This document shows, piece by piece, positions 28,051 through 37,855 of a stretch of DNA of 64,000 bases. The notes beneath the pieces are model-generated. The model was not told the DNA's origin. It searched no databases and worked only from the letters and a program-made list of their open reading frames with translations. Numbering within the stretch: the stretch's first letter is position 1; each line of letters starts with the position of its first letter. The stretch is from Galaxea fascicularis. Lineage: Eukaryota > Cnidaria > Anthozoa > Scleractinia > Euphylliidae. The position numbers and the translations under genes are program-made. The stretch covers positions 26,788,006 to 26,852,005 of the forward strand of contig OX419338.1 in NCBI GenBank assembly GCA_948470475.1. Reading direction: 5' to 3'.

Positions 28051-28620
28051 ATGTCACGGCAACGGAGACCGCGGCGAGTCCGAGGCAGCTGGAAATACGG
28101 ATATCCAAGAAAGAACGGTGCGACTCTACTCCAAGAGAGCACGTGTCTGGGTTGCCCGCATTTCATTCGCCTTTGCCTCGTTAATTTTACTTGCTGCGAG
28201 AAATTTTACCCCTGTCACAAGTGTCACAACTCCTCTCCCCACTGCATCGATGATCAGAGGACTGCCACTGACGCCAAACGCGCGAAATGCATCGTGTGTG
28301 AGTACGAGCAAGTGATCGACGAAGAGAGCCAGAAATGCAGAGGATGTGATGTGATAATGGGTGCATACTTCTGTGGGACCTGCAAACATTTTTGTTCCGA
28401 TGCCCAGAACATCGTTCACTGCGAAGTGTGTGGATTTTGCGCGAAATCGAACATGAATCCGCCTGATGCTAAAGAGTGCGACGTATGTCTGTTCAAGCGC
28501 CTGTCGAACAACAAATTGTTTGAAGAAAAAAAATGCAACACTAACTTAAACTTTATTGAAACGAAGTCGCATATCGACGATAGTCGTGTTTCAAAGACCA
28601 TTACAAGTGTACGAAAATGA
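28051..28620 (+). CDS. CHY-type zinc-finger protein (Pirh2-like, no RING)
   Basis: A 189-aa protein from the ATG at 28051. After a basic N-terminus the spacing of Cys and His residues follows the CHY zinc finger of RCHY1/Pirh2. It has CLGCPHF (32-38), CCEKFYPCHKCH (48-59), H64, C80-x2-C83, C96-x2-C99 and C108-x2-C111 (YFCGTC). The following CTCHY-like part has C124-x2-C127 (VHCEVCGFC) and C143-x2-C146. Cellular relatives carry a RING after these modules and act as p53-directed ubiquitin ligases. Here the protein stops before any RING, so it may act as a binding competitor. The domain call is firm; the role is inferred. The 3' end overlaps the reverse poly(A) signal of the next gene. Confidence 0.7.
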   Translation: MSRQRRPRRVRGSWKYGYPRKNGATLLQESTCLGCPHFIRLCLVNFTCCEKFYPCHKCHNSSPHCIDDQRTATDAKRAKCIVCEYEQVIDEESQKCRGCDVIMGAYFCGTCKHFCSDAQNIVHCEVCGFCAKSNMNPPDAKECDVCLFKRLSNNKLFEEKKCNTNLNFIETKSHIDDSRVSKTITSVRK

Positions 28621-28627
28621 AGGATAG

Positions 28628-29054
28628 TCATTCAGAGGCGTCTTCGCTTGACGTCAGTGTCACTATCGCTCTCGGATAATTCTTCACACGATCCTGTGCT
28701 AAGGACACGAGTGAATCCTTACAATATTGAATCCATTTGTCAGGAATGAGCTAAGAGATTGAACAAAAATAGAAATAAAGTTATCAAAAAAAAAAACTCC
28801 TATCGATACATGTACAACGGGGCTACGATGCTCACCGATTGAAGGTCGCGAGTTACAATTCTGTCAAAGAGCAAACGTTTCATAGTAGGTACAACGGCCC
28901 CAGAACTGACCTTTCTCAAAGAAAATAATCGTTCCAAATATTGTACACAATGCGCGCAACGCTCGTTTTTCATTTTTTTTTCCCAGTTCACTTGGCAGTG
29001 GCGATGCACTTTATCACGACCTTGGCCATTTCGTGAGATTGGCTGTTGATTCAT
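28628..29054 (-). CDS. Truncated spliced RING gene fused to repeat array
   Basis: Exon 1 is 28836-29054 and exon 2 is 28628-28750, with an 85-base intron (28751-28835; GTGAGC donor, TCTCTTAG acceptor), giving 113 residues. It is a paralogue of 19904-20651 with the intron at the same codon (RDLQS corresponds to RDLQQ). The first half of the RING is gone: the first 16 codons, with the ATG, are read from a unit of the adjacent tandem array. Only HRHCQVNW and a CAHC pair remain of the zinc site, and exon 2 is shortened. A reverse AATAAA is present at 28552-28557. It is best seen as a degraded or neofunctionalised copy. Confidence 0.55.
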
Positions 29055-30000
29055 GGCGAGGGCGTAAGCACCGCGTATTGGACTTTCTCACGACCTCGTC
29101 CATTCCGTGAGACTAGCTGCTGAGTCATGGCACTTTATCATGTTTTTGTTATCACGTTTTTGTCCATTCCGTGAGATTGGCTTTTGAGTCATGGCGTGGG
29201 CTTAAACGCCTAATCATGCGCTTTATCACGTTTTTGTCCATTCCGTGAGATTAGCTGCTAAGTCATGACGTGGGCGTAAACGCCTAATCATGCACTTTAT
29301 CACGTTTTTGTCCATTCCGTGAGATTAGCTGCTAAGTCATGACTTGGGCGTAAACGCCTAATCATGCACTTTATCACGTTTTTGTTATCAAGTTTTTGTC
29401 CATTCCGTGAGATTGGCTTTTGAGTCATGGCGTGAGCTTAAACGCCTAATCATGCACTTTATCACGTTTTTGTTATCAAGTTTTTGTCCATTCCGTGAGA
29501 TTGGCTTTTGAGTCATGGCGTGGGCTTAAACGCCTAATCATGCACTTTATCACGTTTTTGTTATCAAGTTTTTGTCCATTCCGTGAGATTGGCTTTTGAG
29601 TCATGGCGTGGGCTTAAACGCCTAATCATGCACTTTATCACGTTTTTGTTATCAAGTTTTTGTCCATTCCGTGAGATTGGCTTTTGAGTCATGGCGTGGG
29701 CTTAAACGCCTAATCATGCACTTTATCACGTTTTTGTTATCAAGTTTTTGTCCATTCCGTGAGATTGGCTTTTGAGTCATGGCGTGAGCTTAAACGCCTA
29801 ATCATGCACTTTATCACGTTTTTGTTATCAAGTTTTTGTCCATTCCGTGAGATTGGCTTTTGAGTCATGGCGTGGGCTTAAACGCCTAATCATGCACTTT
29901 ATCACGTTTTTGTTATCAAGTTTTTGTCCATTCCGTGAGATTGGCTTTTGAGTCATGGCGTGGGCTTAAACGCCTAATCATGCACTTTCTCACGTTTTTA
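29030..30000 (-). repeat. Left tandem array (70- and 88-base units)
   Basis: Units are phased on the CCGTGAGATTGGCT motif. From about 29107 to 29318 they are spaced about 70 bases; from about 29319 to 29935 seven units are spaced exactly 88 bases and are nearly identical. The 88-base unit is the 70-base unit plus an 18-base duplication around TTATCAAGTTTTTG. The first unit (29040-29100) corresponds to the type B unit of the right array in reverse orientation. No coding function other than supplying the start of the truncated RING gene. Confidence 0.85.
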
Positions 30001-31130
30001 GAATGTGACACGTCCATGATCAATGTACCCATATTGGCCGCCCTATATTGGCCAAGTTGTCCAATATGCACTCATTGTGAAATTATACCACATGTCTACT
30101 TTTTAACGGCCTTGTCTTTATTTGCCATTTTGAGCAAATTACATGACAGCTCACAATGGGCCAGCGACGCGACAAAACACCGATCAAAAGCGCCTATTCA
30201 TGCCCACCTGTGTGGGCAAGTCATGTATTCTGAGGCACATCCATTTCGTAGCCGAGTGAACAGCTATGTTCTCACCTCGACTGGTCGTTGTGGGCTCATT
30301 ACATAACAAAAGAAATGGCCAGATGGCATGACATGTCCGCATGCGAGTGCACGTGCTCACCACGACCGGCCGTCGCGAGCGCACTATGTAACATCCGAGA
30401 ATGGCCGGATGAGCTGGCACGTCCAAGCCTGCATGCCTCGCACGGCCTTTTTGTTGCCAAGGTATCTGACCACCGGTAGTTGTGAAATTACGAGACGTGT
30501 ATTGCTCGCCTTTGTGTTCGCACTACACAACAGCTGGTAATGATCAGATGAAGTGGCCTGTCCACTCCGAGCGCGCGTGCTCGCCTTGGGAGGTCATTGT
30601 GCGCGCATTATGTAACATCTGGCAATGGGCGGATGGTGCGGCATATCCGAGCGTGCCCTATCTCCTCGCTTTGACTAAACATACTGGGCTCATTATGTCC
30701 AACCGAGAGTGACTATCAAAGAACTATATCACATCCACGTGTCTTGAAAACAGATATAGTGTACAAGAATTGATACGATCTCACCGTGACTCTGCACAAA
30801 CGCAAGATCACGGACGCTTGCAAAAGGCGCGGGACTAATAATATCATGGCTCTATGGCAGGACTTCGTAAGTATCCCTTTCGGCGCGTTGACGTCCACAG
30901 GTTGCCGTTTTTTTCTCAAAAAATAAAGAAGGCAATACACAAAACAAGGAGTATGTTATGTATCTTCTGTGCTTTCTCGATAACATGAATTTTTTTTGTT
31001 ACATGCCCTTAGGGCAGCGAGTTCATGATATATCTTGTGATAGGTCCACTCTACGCAATGCACTCATGTCACAAGTTGGCCGAGATAAGCCTGATGCAGT
31101 ATTTCACGCACGCAATGACTAGACAGCTAA
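30001..31130. other. Central region between opposed arrays
   Basis: No credible gene is found. From about 30120 to 30700 there are four or five strongly diverged units of about 85-115 bases sharing a CTCACC-x-CGAC-x-GGTCGT element, a GCTCATTA/GCGCATTATGTAACA element and an ATGGCC-GATG element. A CCCTATATTGGCCAAGTTGT segment lies near 30040. The rest (30720-31130) is unique and includes a run of T's at 30988-30994. Its position between two inverted arrays suggests a cis-acting role. Confidence 0.5.
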
Positions 31131-32080
31131 TCCCACGAAATAAAAAAGGTCGTGATGACATGCATGACTAAGCGCTTACGCCCTGGCCAAAAATCAGCTG
31201 CTAATCTCACGGAATGGACTAGATCGTGATAAAGTGCACGATTAGGCGTTTACGCCCACGCCATGACTCAACAGCTAATCTCACGAAATGGCCGAGGTCG
31301 TGATAAAGTCCAATACGCGGTGCTTACGCCCTCGCCATGAATCAACAGCCAATCTCACGAAATGGCCAAGGTCGTGATAAAGTGCACGACTGGGCGTTTA
31401 CGCCCACGCCATGACTCAACAGCTAATCTCACGGAATGGCCAAGGTCGTGAGAAAGTGCACGACTGGGCGTTTACGCCCACGCCATGACTCAACAGCTAA
31501 TCTCACGAAAAGGCCAAGGTCGTGATAAAGTCCAATACGCGGTGCTTACGCCCTCGCCATGAATCAACAGCCAATCTCACGAAATGGCCAAGGTCGTGAG
31601 AAAGTGCACGATTGGGCGTTTACGCCCACGCCATGACTCAACAGCTAATCTCACGGAATGGACGAGGTCGTGAGAAAGTCCAATACGCGGTGCTTACGCC
31701 CTCGCCATGAATCAACAGCCAATCTCACGAAATGGCCAAGGTCGTGAGAAAGTGCACGACTGGGCGTTTACGCCCACGCCATGACTCAACAGCTAATCTC
31801 ACGGAATGGACAAAAACGTGATGAAATCGATGACGCGGTGCTTACGCCCTCGCCATGACTCGACAGCTAATCTCACGGAATGGACAAAAACGTGATGAAA
31901 TCGATGACGCGGTGCTTACGCCCTCGCCATGACTCGACAGCTAATCTCACGGAATGGACGAGGTCGTGATGAAATCCATGATGCGGCATTCCACCCACGC
32001 CATGACCCAGCACAAAAGAGATAAGATCGTGATAAAATCCATGACGTGGCGTTTACGTTCACGCCATGACTGGACTTTGA
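31130..32080 (+). repeat. Right tandem array (74-base units, two alternating types)
   Basis: The motif TCTCACGGAATGG/TCTCACGAAATGG recurs at 31205, 31279, 31353, 31427, 31501, 31575, 31649, 31723, 31797, 31871 and 31945, exactly 74 bases apart. Two unit types largely alternate: type A contains the near-palindrome GGGCGTTTACGCCC, type B contains CAATACGCGGTGCTTACGCC. The array is in opposite orientation to the left array. Later units (31797 on) replace the AAGGTCGTGA part with AAAAACGTGA. Confidence 0.9.
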
Positions 32081-32113
32081 CACGGAGGAGGTGCCTAAGC
32101 CCATCCACCATGC

Positions 32114-32120
32114 TATATAA
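32114..32120 (+). promoter_or_regulatory. TATA box of the 1068-aa gene
   Basis: TATATAA stands about 103 bases before the ATG at 32223, directly after the right tandem array. The array units may therefore lie within the upstream control region of this gene. Confidence 0.6.
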
Positions 32121-32222
32121 CAGGCTCGCATGCAGACCGTATCAGAACAGCCTTGAGCACAACCAAAGACACATCACTACTTAGATATCTCAACGAGGTC
32201 CCGTTTAATCAAGTAGAAAGAG

Positions 32223-35200
32223 ATGGCAGCTGCAAATGAGCCCGTACCAACTCTTCCATCACAGTTTGCAGAGATCTGCGCCTCACTGACGATGCGATGC
32301 CAGAAGTGTGACAGCATGACAGACTCGACGAGGGTCATGTTTTTGGACAAGGTGAAAAACCCGCGCCTAGGCTTGAACCTTCTCGTAAAAGCCCTTTGCG
32401 AGTTCCACCCCACAAGCCATTGGAGTCTGTTCCTCTGGGACCGAGTCACCAGTTCCGACGCTGCAGACAAAGAACTTCTGACGAAGTACATGTTTTGCTT
32501 GGGCAGAGCTTCCCCCAATCTGTCCGTATTTAACTTATGGATTGGTTGTCCGGCTGCGATGACTTCCTTCCAAGAATGTAGGATGCCACAGACCGTTCCT
32601 ATGTTTGCCAGTCAATCCATATTATCTAGACCGTGTAACACTTCAGTGTCTTGGGAGAAGATCATGTTGAAATTGGATGAGGCCATGGATGTGGACGTAC
32701 TGACGGCCGAGTGCTTGTTACCTGCGGCATTGGCCTGCCGCATGCTCATTCTCGTCGAAGGAACGGAAAAGTCTCCGGTACTGAGGGTAAAGGACGAAGG
32801 TAAAAGACTAGTCAACGAGGTCTCTCCATGCCCACTGCCGTTGACTAAAGCGTGGCCAGCAAGCAGCATGTCTTTTTACGTGATATTTGGTTGGATGAAG
32901 CGCACGCGTCTGGTGGAACAGGCAATGGAGGAATTTATGCAGTCCAACCGAGGTGTAGTGGAACGTAGTGGCGATCAGTTAGTGTCCGTAACGTTAGTTA
33001 CACACGATGCCATTCGCATCCGATGGAGATCCCTGAATCCTACGTGCGGCCACGACAGCAGTCAAAAAAGTTCGTTTGACTATCCCTCGGGCACATTCCC
33101 TACGTCGAAAGGATGCATCGAATGCAACGAACCCGACGACCAAAGTGAGACGTTGTATCTCGTTGCCACGCCAAAACTTCTGCAAGTCATGGTTATTATG
33201 AAGATGGTGAATGCCTACTTGCTCCACAACAACAGTGGAGAGCTCCACCGCGACTCGATGTTGGCGTGTATGCTGTATATTTTGATGCAAGGTGTGCCTT
33301 CTAAGGCCAAACGGATGAATATGGAGGCATTGGGTGAGGTATTGGACGCTGCAAGAGAGACAGCGCCGGGAACAGTGGTGCCTCCTCTGGCTGCATGTGA
33401 TTATCGTACGCCAGAAGGCCGACACAGGCGCAGAAAACCAGTGAAGCACCAGCCGTTCGTGAGGATTCCCGGGCCCACGGAGAAGCAAACGATAAAGACA
33501 TACGTTGACGGTTGCCGAAAGTGTGAGGAGGTCCACTCCAAGACACCCTGCTCGCCCTTATTCGCTGGTGCTTGCGATGAAGTGGTACAGAACCTCGTGA
33601 GAAAAGATGCCACGAGTCTTGACATTACGCTGGAGATGATTCCGCGACAGATGTCTCCACTAGAATCTTCACGCCATAACGAGACCAGCAGAGTGAAGCG
33701 GAAAAGCGACGTTCTTTTGGACAGTGACGACGATGACGAAGACGTGGTGACTGCCTCTAGTCCACCAAAACGACCATCCTCATCGTCCATCGCACGTCCT
33801 GGCCCATCGACGACGAGCAACGGTGATCAACAATCGCGGCCGACTCTGTCGCAGCGACCCATGCCAATTACCGCAAATCAACGCCAGCAAAAAGAAAAGG
33901 TGGTATTACGAAGCCGAAAACCTTTGCAGCTAGATCGAAAGATCGAAGAGCAAGAGCAAGAGCAAAGTGACAACGACGACGATGACTCTTACAGTCAGAG
34001 AAGCGATGACAGTAACAGTGATAGTACAAGTGGCAGTGGAAGCGAAAGCGACGGAGAAAATGAAACGGAACGGGGCATCCACCACCTCCGTCGATCGTTG
34101 CAGCAGATGGAACGCCCAGACAGTGAAACTGCACAGGTGGCTGTTGATCCAACTGAGATGGAAGTACAACAGTCTTCGCCATTGAATTCTCCGTCGAAGA
34201 AGCTACCATCTCGATCGACGACAGAAGCGACAACTAGTCTCCACGATTCCCGAGAGCGACAGTCGTCATCTTCGAATGCTGCAAGGCAGACCACGGCAAC
34301 TCAGTCGATCGGTCCCACTGAAGGAAGACAAGCATCCACCCCTCCCACGGTTCAAGGACGACAAGAATTGTCGTCGGAAAGTATGAGCTGCATTCCGACA
34401 TCTCAGTCGTTGGAGCCCGTGAGCCACAGCGCTGGATCCTCGAGGAATACAAACGTGATGCCTAGTCCGGCGAAGTTGCAAGCCGCAAATTCTCCGATAA
34501 AGGCGTCGACGTCTCAGCCAGTTGGCTCCGTGGAACCTGCTGGAGTACGGCCGGAACTGACAAACTTGTTGGATAGCATCCATAAACCTTTCGTGCCTTT
34601 CTCGTCCCTCGAGCTTTCAGATAAGAGATTGACGGTGGGGTGTTCGGACGACACGCACTCCCCAGTGGAGGATTTGTTCAACGGTGTAACGGGCTCGGAG
34701 TTGTTGGCGGAATCGCATTATCACGATGCCGAAGTGTTCCGGAAAACGCTTGGCAGCGAGGAACTGCAACCTCTGGATCCGCTGCCTTCAGAAATAATTT
34801 CAAACGGGGAAATTGTGAGGGAACGCGGACAGATGACGATAGGACCAGTAAGTAGCGACACATTACGACGTGGCATATGTCTTGCAACGTTGTTGCGAGA
34901 AGGTGGAGACCTGAAGGAGGTGGTACCGAAGGTAGACGCCACATTCACTGCCAATGGCGAGTATGCATTCAACATCTTCACGGAGATTCGGCAACTGTAT
35001 TCTCTAGATACAGTTCCGGTAGAATGGACGGAATTACACAATTTTTCACTGATAGGCCGTACCGTGTTCATGGTCGCTGCCCTTCAGGCGCTCGATCCAA
35101 ATGATCTCAGTTCGTTTGTGATATCCGCGGATCACGAGATGGTGTGGCTACCCCCAAAGACCGGACGCTTGGAACTAGAAATGCACCCCTTGGAGTTGCT

Positions 35201-35429
35201 GCAACATTCGCCAGCACTCGGACGAAAACTGAGGGCAACCGTTCGAGCAGATGCCAATTTTGACACCTGGGTACGAAATATCGCAGACACAAAGAGGGCA
35301 CTAATCGAAGGCATAGTGCGGGACGCTGGCCTTATGATGAAGGATGCCAGCAGGACCATAGATCTTGATTATTTTGGTCGCTTTTTTAATCGATTGATTG
35401 CGGTATTGCCTTGGATGGAGGCTCGGTGA
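32223..35429 (+). CDS. Large Ser/acid-rich protein, possible regulator
   Basis: A 1068-aa protein with no intron signs. The N-terminal 330 residues are globular with scattered Cys (MRCQKCDSM near residue 23). A possible zinc site CRKCEEVHSKTPCS lies around residues 426-440. The middle (about 490-790) is low-complexity: acidic (DSDDDDED), Ser-rich and Gln-rich, with basic patches. The C-terminal 250 residues are again globular. This layout is common among large herpesvirus transcription regulators, but no specific homology is seen. An AATAAA follows the stop at about 35442. Part of the N-terminal domain is duplicated and broken just downstream. Function unknown; a nuclear regulator is a guess. 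Confidence 0.65.
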   Translation: MAAANEPVPTLPSQFAEICASLTMRCQKCDSMTDSTRVMFLDKVKNPRLGLNLLVKALCEFHPTSHWSLFLWDRVTSSDAADKELLTKYMFCLGRASPNLSVFNLWIGCPAAMTSFQECRMPQTVPMFASQSILSRPCNTSVSWEKIMLKLDEAMDVDVLTAECLLPAALACRMLILVEGTEKSPVLRVKDEGKRLVNEVSPCPLPLTKAWPASSMSFYVIFGWMKRTRLVEQAMEEFMQSNRGVVERSGDQLVSVTLVTHDAIRIRWRSLNPTCGHDSSQKSSFDYPSGTFPTSKGCIECNEPDDQSETLYLVATPKLLQVMVIMKMVNAYLLHNNSGELHRDSMLACMLYILMQGVPSKAKRMNMEALGEVLDAARETAPGTVVPPLAACDYRTPEGRHRRRKPVKHQPFVRIPGPTEKQTIKTYVDGCRKCEEVHSKTPCSPLFAGACDEVVQNLVRKDATSLDITLEMIPRQMSPLESSRHNETSRVKRKSDVLLDSDDDDEDVVTASSPPKRPSSSSIARPGPSTTSNGDQQSRPTLSQRPMPITANQRQQKEKVVLRSRKPLQLDRKIEEQEQEQSDNDDDDSYSQRSDDSNSDSTSGSGSESDGENETERGIHHLRRSLQQMERPDSETAQVAVDPTEMEVQQSSPLNSPSKKLPSRSTTEATTSLHDSRERQSSSSNAARQTTATQSIGPTEGRQASTPPTVQGRQELSSESMSCIPTSQSLEPVSHSAGSSRNTNVMPSPAKLQAANSPIKASTSQPVGSVEPAGVRPELTNLLDSIHKPFVPFSSLELSDKRLTVGCSDDTHSPVEDLFNGVTGSELLAESHYHDAEVFRKTLGSEELQPLDPLPSEIISNGEIVRERGQMTIGPVSSDTLRRGICLATLLREGGDLKEVVPKVDATFTANGEYAFNIFTEIRQLYSLDTVPVEWTELHNFSLIGRTVFMVAALQALDPNDLSSFVISADHEMVWLPPKTGRLELEMHPLELLQHSPALGRKLRATVRADANFDTWVRNIADTKRALIEGIVRDAGLMMKDASRTIDLDYFGRFFNRLIAVLPWMEAR

Positions 35430-35437
35430 CACTATAC

Positions 35438-35830
35438 CTTGTAAATAAAGGACGCATTGGTGACATGTTGTGCCATATGCATTCAATAGAGACACACGCC
35501 CGAATCTCACGTGCGTTTGACTATTTGTCGGGTGCCTTCCCCATGTCGAAAGGATCTCTCGAGTACAACGAACACAATGACCAAGGAGTGACGTACGTTT
35601 ACTTGCTACACAACAAGAGCACAGAACTCCATCGCGATTCATTGCTGACGTGTAGTACATCCTCGCCTTGACTCTTGACTTGTTGCTGGCGTGTATGTTG
35701 TACATTCTGGTGGAGGGTGTTCCTTCCAGAACAAAACGGATGAGCATGGAGATGCTGGACGGGGTGCTGCGAGAAAGAGAGAGCCGAAAAAGGTGATGCC
35801 TCCTGAACACGTGTGATTATTGTACTTTGT
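35438..35830 (+). pseudogene. Broken partial copy of the 1068-aa gene
   Basis: Segments match the region around residues 280-400 of the preceding gene: a SGAFPMSKG-x-EYNE motif against SGTFPTSKG-x-ECNE, then YLLHN-x-S-ELHRDS, then VEGVPS and KRMSMEML. The matches lie in different frames and are separated by stops and a small duplication (TTGCTG-ACGTGTA repeats near 35645-35690). The intervening region of the parent is shortened. An AATAAA stands at about 35897. It cannot encode an equivalent protein. Confidence 0.65.
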
Positions 35831-36237
35831 ATAGACAGTGTGGGCCATTGTTTTACATTTCTTCTTACCGTATCATTATATGGCAATATTCAGACATAAT
35901 AAAGAGGTGTAACCTTATTGCGACTTTTTTCCTCTTGTTTTTGCAAGCCTTTTGCGTTTATGATGCATTTATCTGCGCGTTTGGTCACCACGACTAACAA
36001 AAATATGATGATGGACTTGTGCAAATTATTGTAACCTTTCTAGATTTCTCATCCGCGGAGGCTTGTTTGAATCCCTTCGTCAAGACTACGAGAAACGAAG
36101 GTTTAGATCTGTCCTTGGACACCATATGCAATCTGGTGAATCACACCTTTTATTTTTTCTTGGTAACAGTATAAAGCAAAAGTAAACACACACACGTATA
36201 CAGGCACTCGCACTAACAATAATACAGGCCACATTAG

Positions 36238-36984
36238 TTAAATGTTTGGTGTGGGATTCAAGTCACTTATCTGCTCGAGAACACCAAAAGAAACATCGTC
36301 GTCTGTATGTCGATGCTCTACTTCGCCTCCATCTTCTTCGTCTTCTTCTTCTTCTTCTTCTTCCTCCTCCTCCTCTCCTCCTTCTATGAGTTCGCAAAAG
36401 GGTCTTATGTTGATCTCGTGAATGACTATCAAAAGGTCTCTTTTGACGTCAAGCTCCATCTTGTTGAAAAATGCCCCACTTCGTATTGGTTTCTCTAGGG
36501 CTTCAAGTTGTTTTCCCTTGTAGATGTCAAAGGTGAATCTTTCAAAGAATTGAGCCGTCAACTTCTTGATGATGCTGCTAAATGCTTCCTTCAATGCATC
36601 ACAGTCACTCGGATCGCCTTTGCAACTACGCAATACTATCACGAATCCCATAGCCTTTCTGGACTGCTTGATCGGGACGAGTGTTCGCATCAGATTGATA
36701 ACCATTGTCGTCGTTAACCAGAGGTCTATTACCTCGAGCCAAGTTTTTCCTTTAAGCGATGCCTTGACCACAACCATTTTTTTTTCAATTGCCAGACGAT
36801 CGTCTGTGAAACTCCGAATCGGCGGCCAAGTCTTATGCGAGGTAATGGCGCGCATCAGGATGGCCTTACCTTGATGCGGGACTTGTCGAGTTTTTCCCCT
36901 GAGAAGTTTAGGAAAGCCTCTCCATCGATCGGAACCGGATGCGAGTGCCAAGTTCTCTTCCTGTAAATGCGTTAAATTGGACAT
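36238..36984 (-). CDS. Unknown protein with acidic C-terminus
   Basis: A 248-aa protein, start at 36984 preceded by a TATTAAA-like box about 35 bases upstream. The body is basic and helical, with a hydrophobic stretch around LTTTMVINLMRTLV. Residues about 201-218 are an unbroken run of Glu and Asp from a (TCT/TCC)n repeat, then a short mixed tail. A reverse AATAAA lies about 80 bases beyond the stop. It is divergent from the Maelstrom-like gene at 37190. I do not recognise the family. Confidence 0.55.
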   Translation of the reverse strand: MSNLTHLQEENLALASGSDRWRGFPKLLRGKTRQVPHQGKAILMRAITSHKTWPPIRSFTDDRLAIEKKMVVVKASLKGKTWLEVIDLWLTTTMVINLMRTLVPIKQSRKAMGFVIVLRSCKGDPSDCDALKEAFSSIIKKLTAQFFERFTFDIYKGKQLEALEKPIRSGAFFNKMELDVKRDLLIVIHEINIRPFCELIEGGEEEEEEEEEEEDEEDGGEVEHRHTDDDVSFGVLEQISDLNPTPNI

Positions 36985-37189
36985 GACTGATGTCTCGTCT
37001 TTGACTGTGTTTTTTTTTTAATATGAAACGTCTGCGTGAGATTCTCCGACCTCAATTTCTCGGTGGCGAGTGACCGGTGATTTAGTGAGACGTTTACGAT
37101 TTTCATCTAATCGGGACATTGCACCTCGTAGAGAACGACCGAGAAAGATAAGGAAACCCAGTGCCACCTACCACATAATCGAGCCGAGA

Positions 37190-37855
37190 ATGTCGACTAG
37201 CATCACCGCGAAAGAGCTGACGCACAACGAGCCTTTTGCAGTCGTGTCGGCTGCAGTGATGTGTTCACCCCAGAACGAGGTGCCCGTATATCGAGAGATC
37301 GGCTTTGCCTATAACCCGAAACTCCAAGTGCCGAAACTAAGCAACAGGATGAACGTGTGGCGATTTAAAAATCCTTTTACCTTCCGACAACTGTCACACA
37401 AACAGAAAAAAAGAGAAAACGATGCCCGGAGATATGTGCACGGTATCAACTACACGACAGAAGATACTGAATGGCATTTGTGCATGGAACAACACACGAC
37501 GTCCTGGACGCTCAAAAAGTGTTGGGAGGATTATGGGTCTCTGACCCCAGACAAACAATTGATTGTTTTGTATGGGCAAGAAGATGTGGGGAAGCTCCTA
37601 AACGTGCTGGGGATTCCATGCGCAAGCATCGCCACAACCTACGATGTTGATGAAACATTCGATCCGTACTCCAGATACCTGTCAGAAACCTATACCTGCC
37701 AATTTTTGCACGGGTACGGGTGCCCGTGCCAAGCCACCTTGGCCGAGCGATGGGCCCAGTTTGTATACGACTTTCTGGAAAGTCGTGAAAAACCTTCCAG
37801 TCCCGTAGACTGGAAAGATACCGTGAATCAAGAAGATGGAAATGACTCACTATAA
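37190..37855 (+). CDS. Maelstrom-like DEDDh-fold protein, copy 2, catalytic pair lost
   Basis: A 221-aa protein from the ATG at 37190. It aligns in order with the protein at 11729-12358: VYREIGF with YVREVGS, FKNPFTFRQLSHKQKK with FKMPMRLNQLSKKD, YVHGINY with KIHGLGF, LIVLYGQEDVGKLLNVLGIP with VVAFKGGHVERDLLKRLNIP, and a C170/H174/C178/C180 cluster with the C/H/C end of the fold. The Asp-x-Glu pair of copy 1 has no counterpart near the N-terminus, so it is probably not a nuclease and may keep only the fold. The frame is open upstream to 37070, but without shared sequence. Role unknown. Confidence 0.5.
   Translation: MSTSITAKELTHNEPFAVVSAAVMCSPQNEVPVYREIGFAYNPKLQVPKLSNRMNVWRFKNPFTFRQLSHKQKKRENDARRYVHGINYTTEDTEWHLCMEQHTTSWTLKKCWEDYGSLTPDKQLIVLYGQEDVGKLLNVLGIPCASIATTYDVDETFDPYSRYLSETYTCQFLHGYGCPCQATLAERWAQFVYDFLESREKPSSPVDWKDTVNQEDGNDSL

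Noticed and set aside
29030..32080. CRISPR array
   Set aside because: The units are contiguous 70-88-base tandem repeats without unique spacers, and the genome type does not fit.
31130..32080. EGR/Zif268-type GCGTGGGCG sites in type A repeat units
   Set aside because: The string occurs on the minus strand of several units, but with no host known and no other support it may be chance; noted only as part of the dyad.
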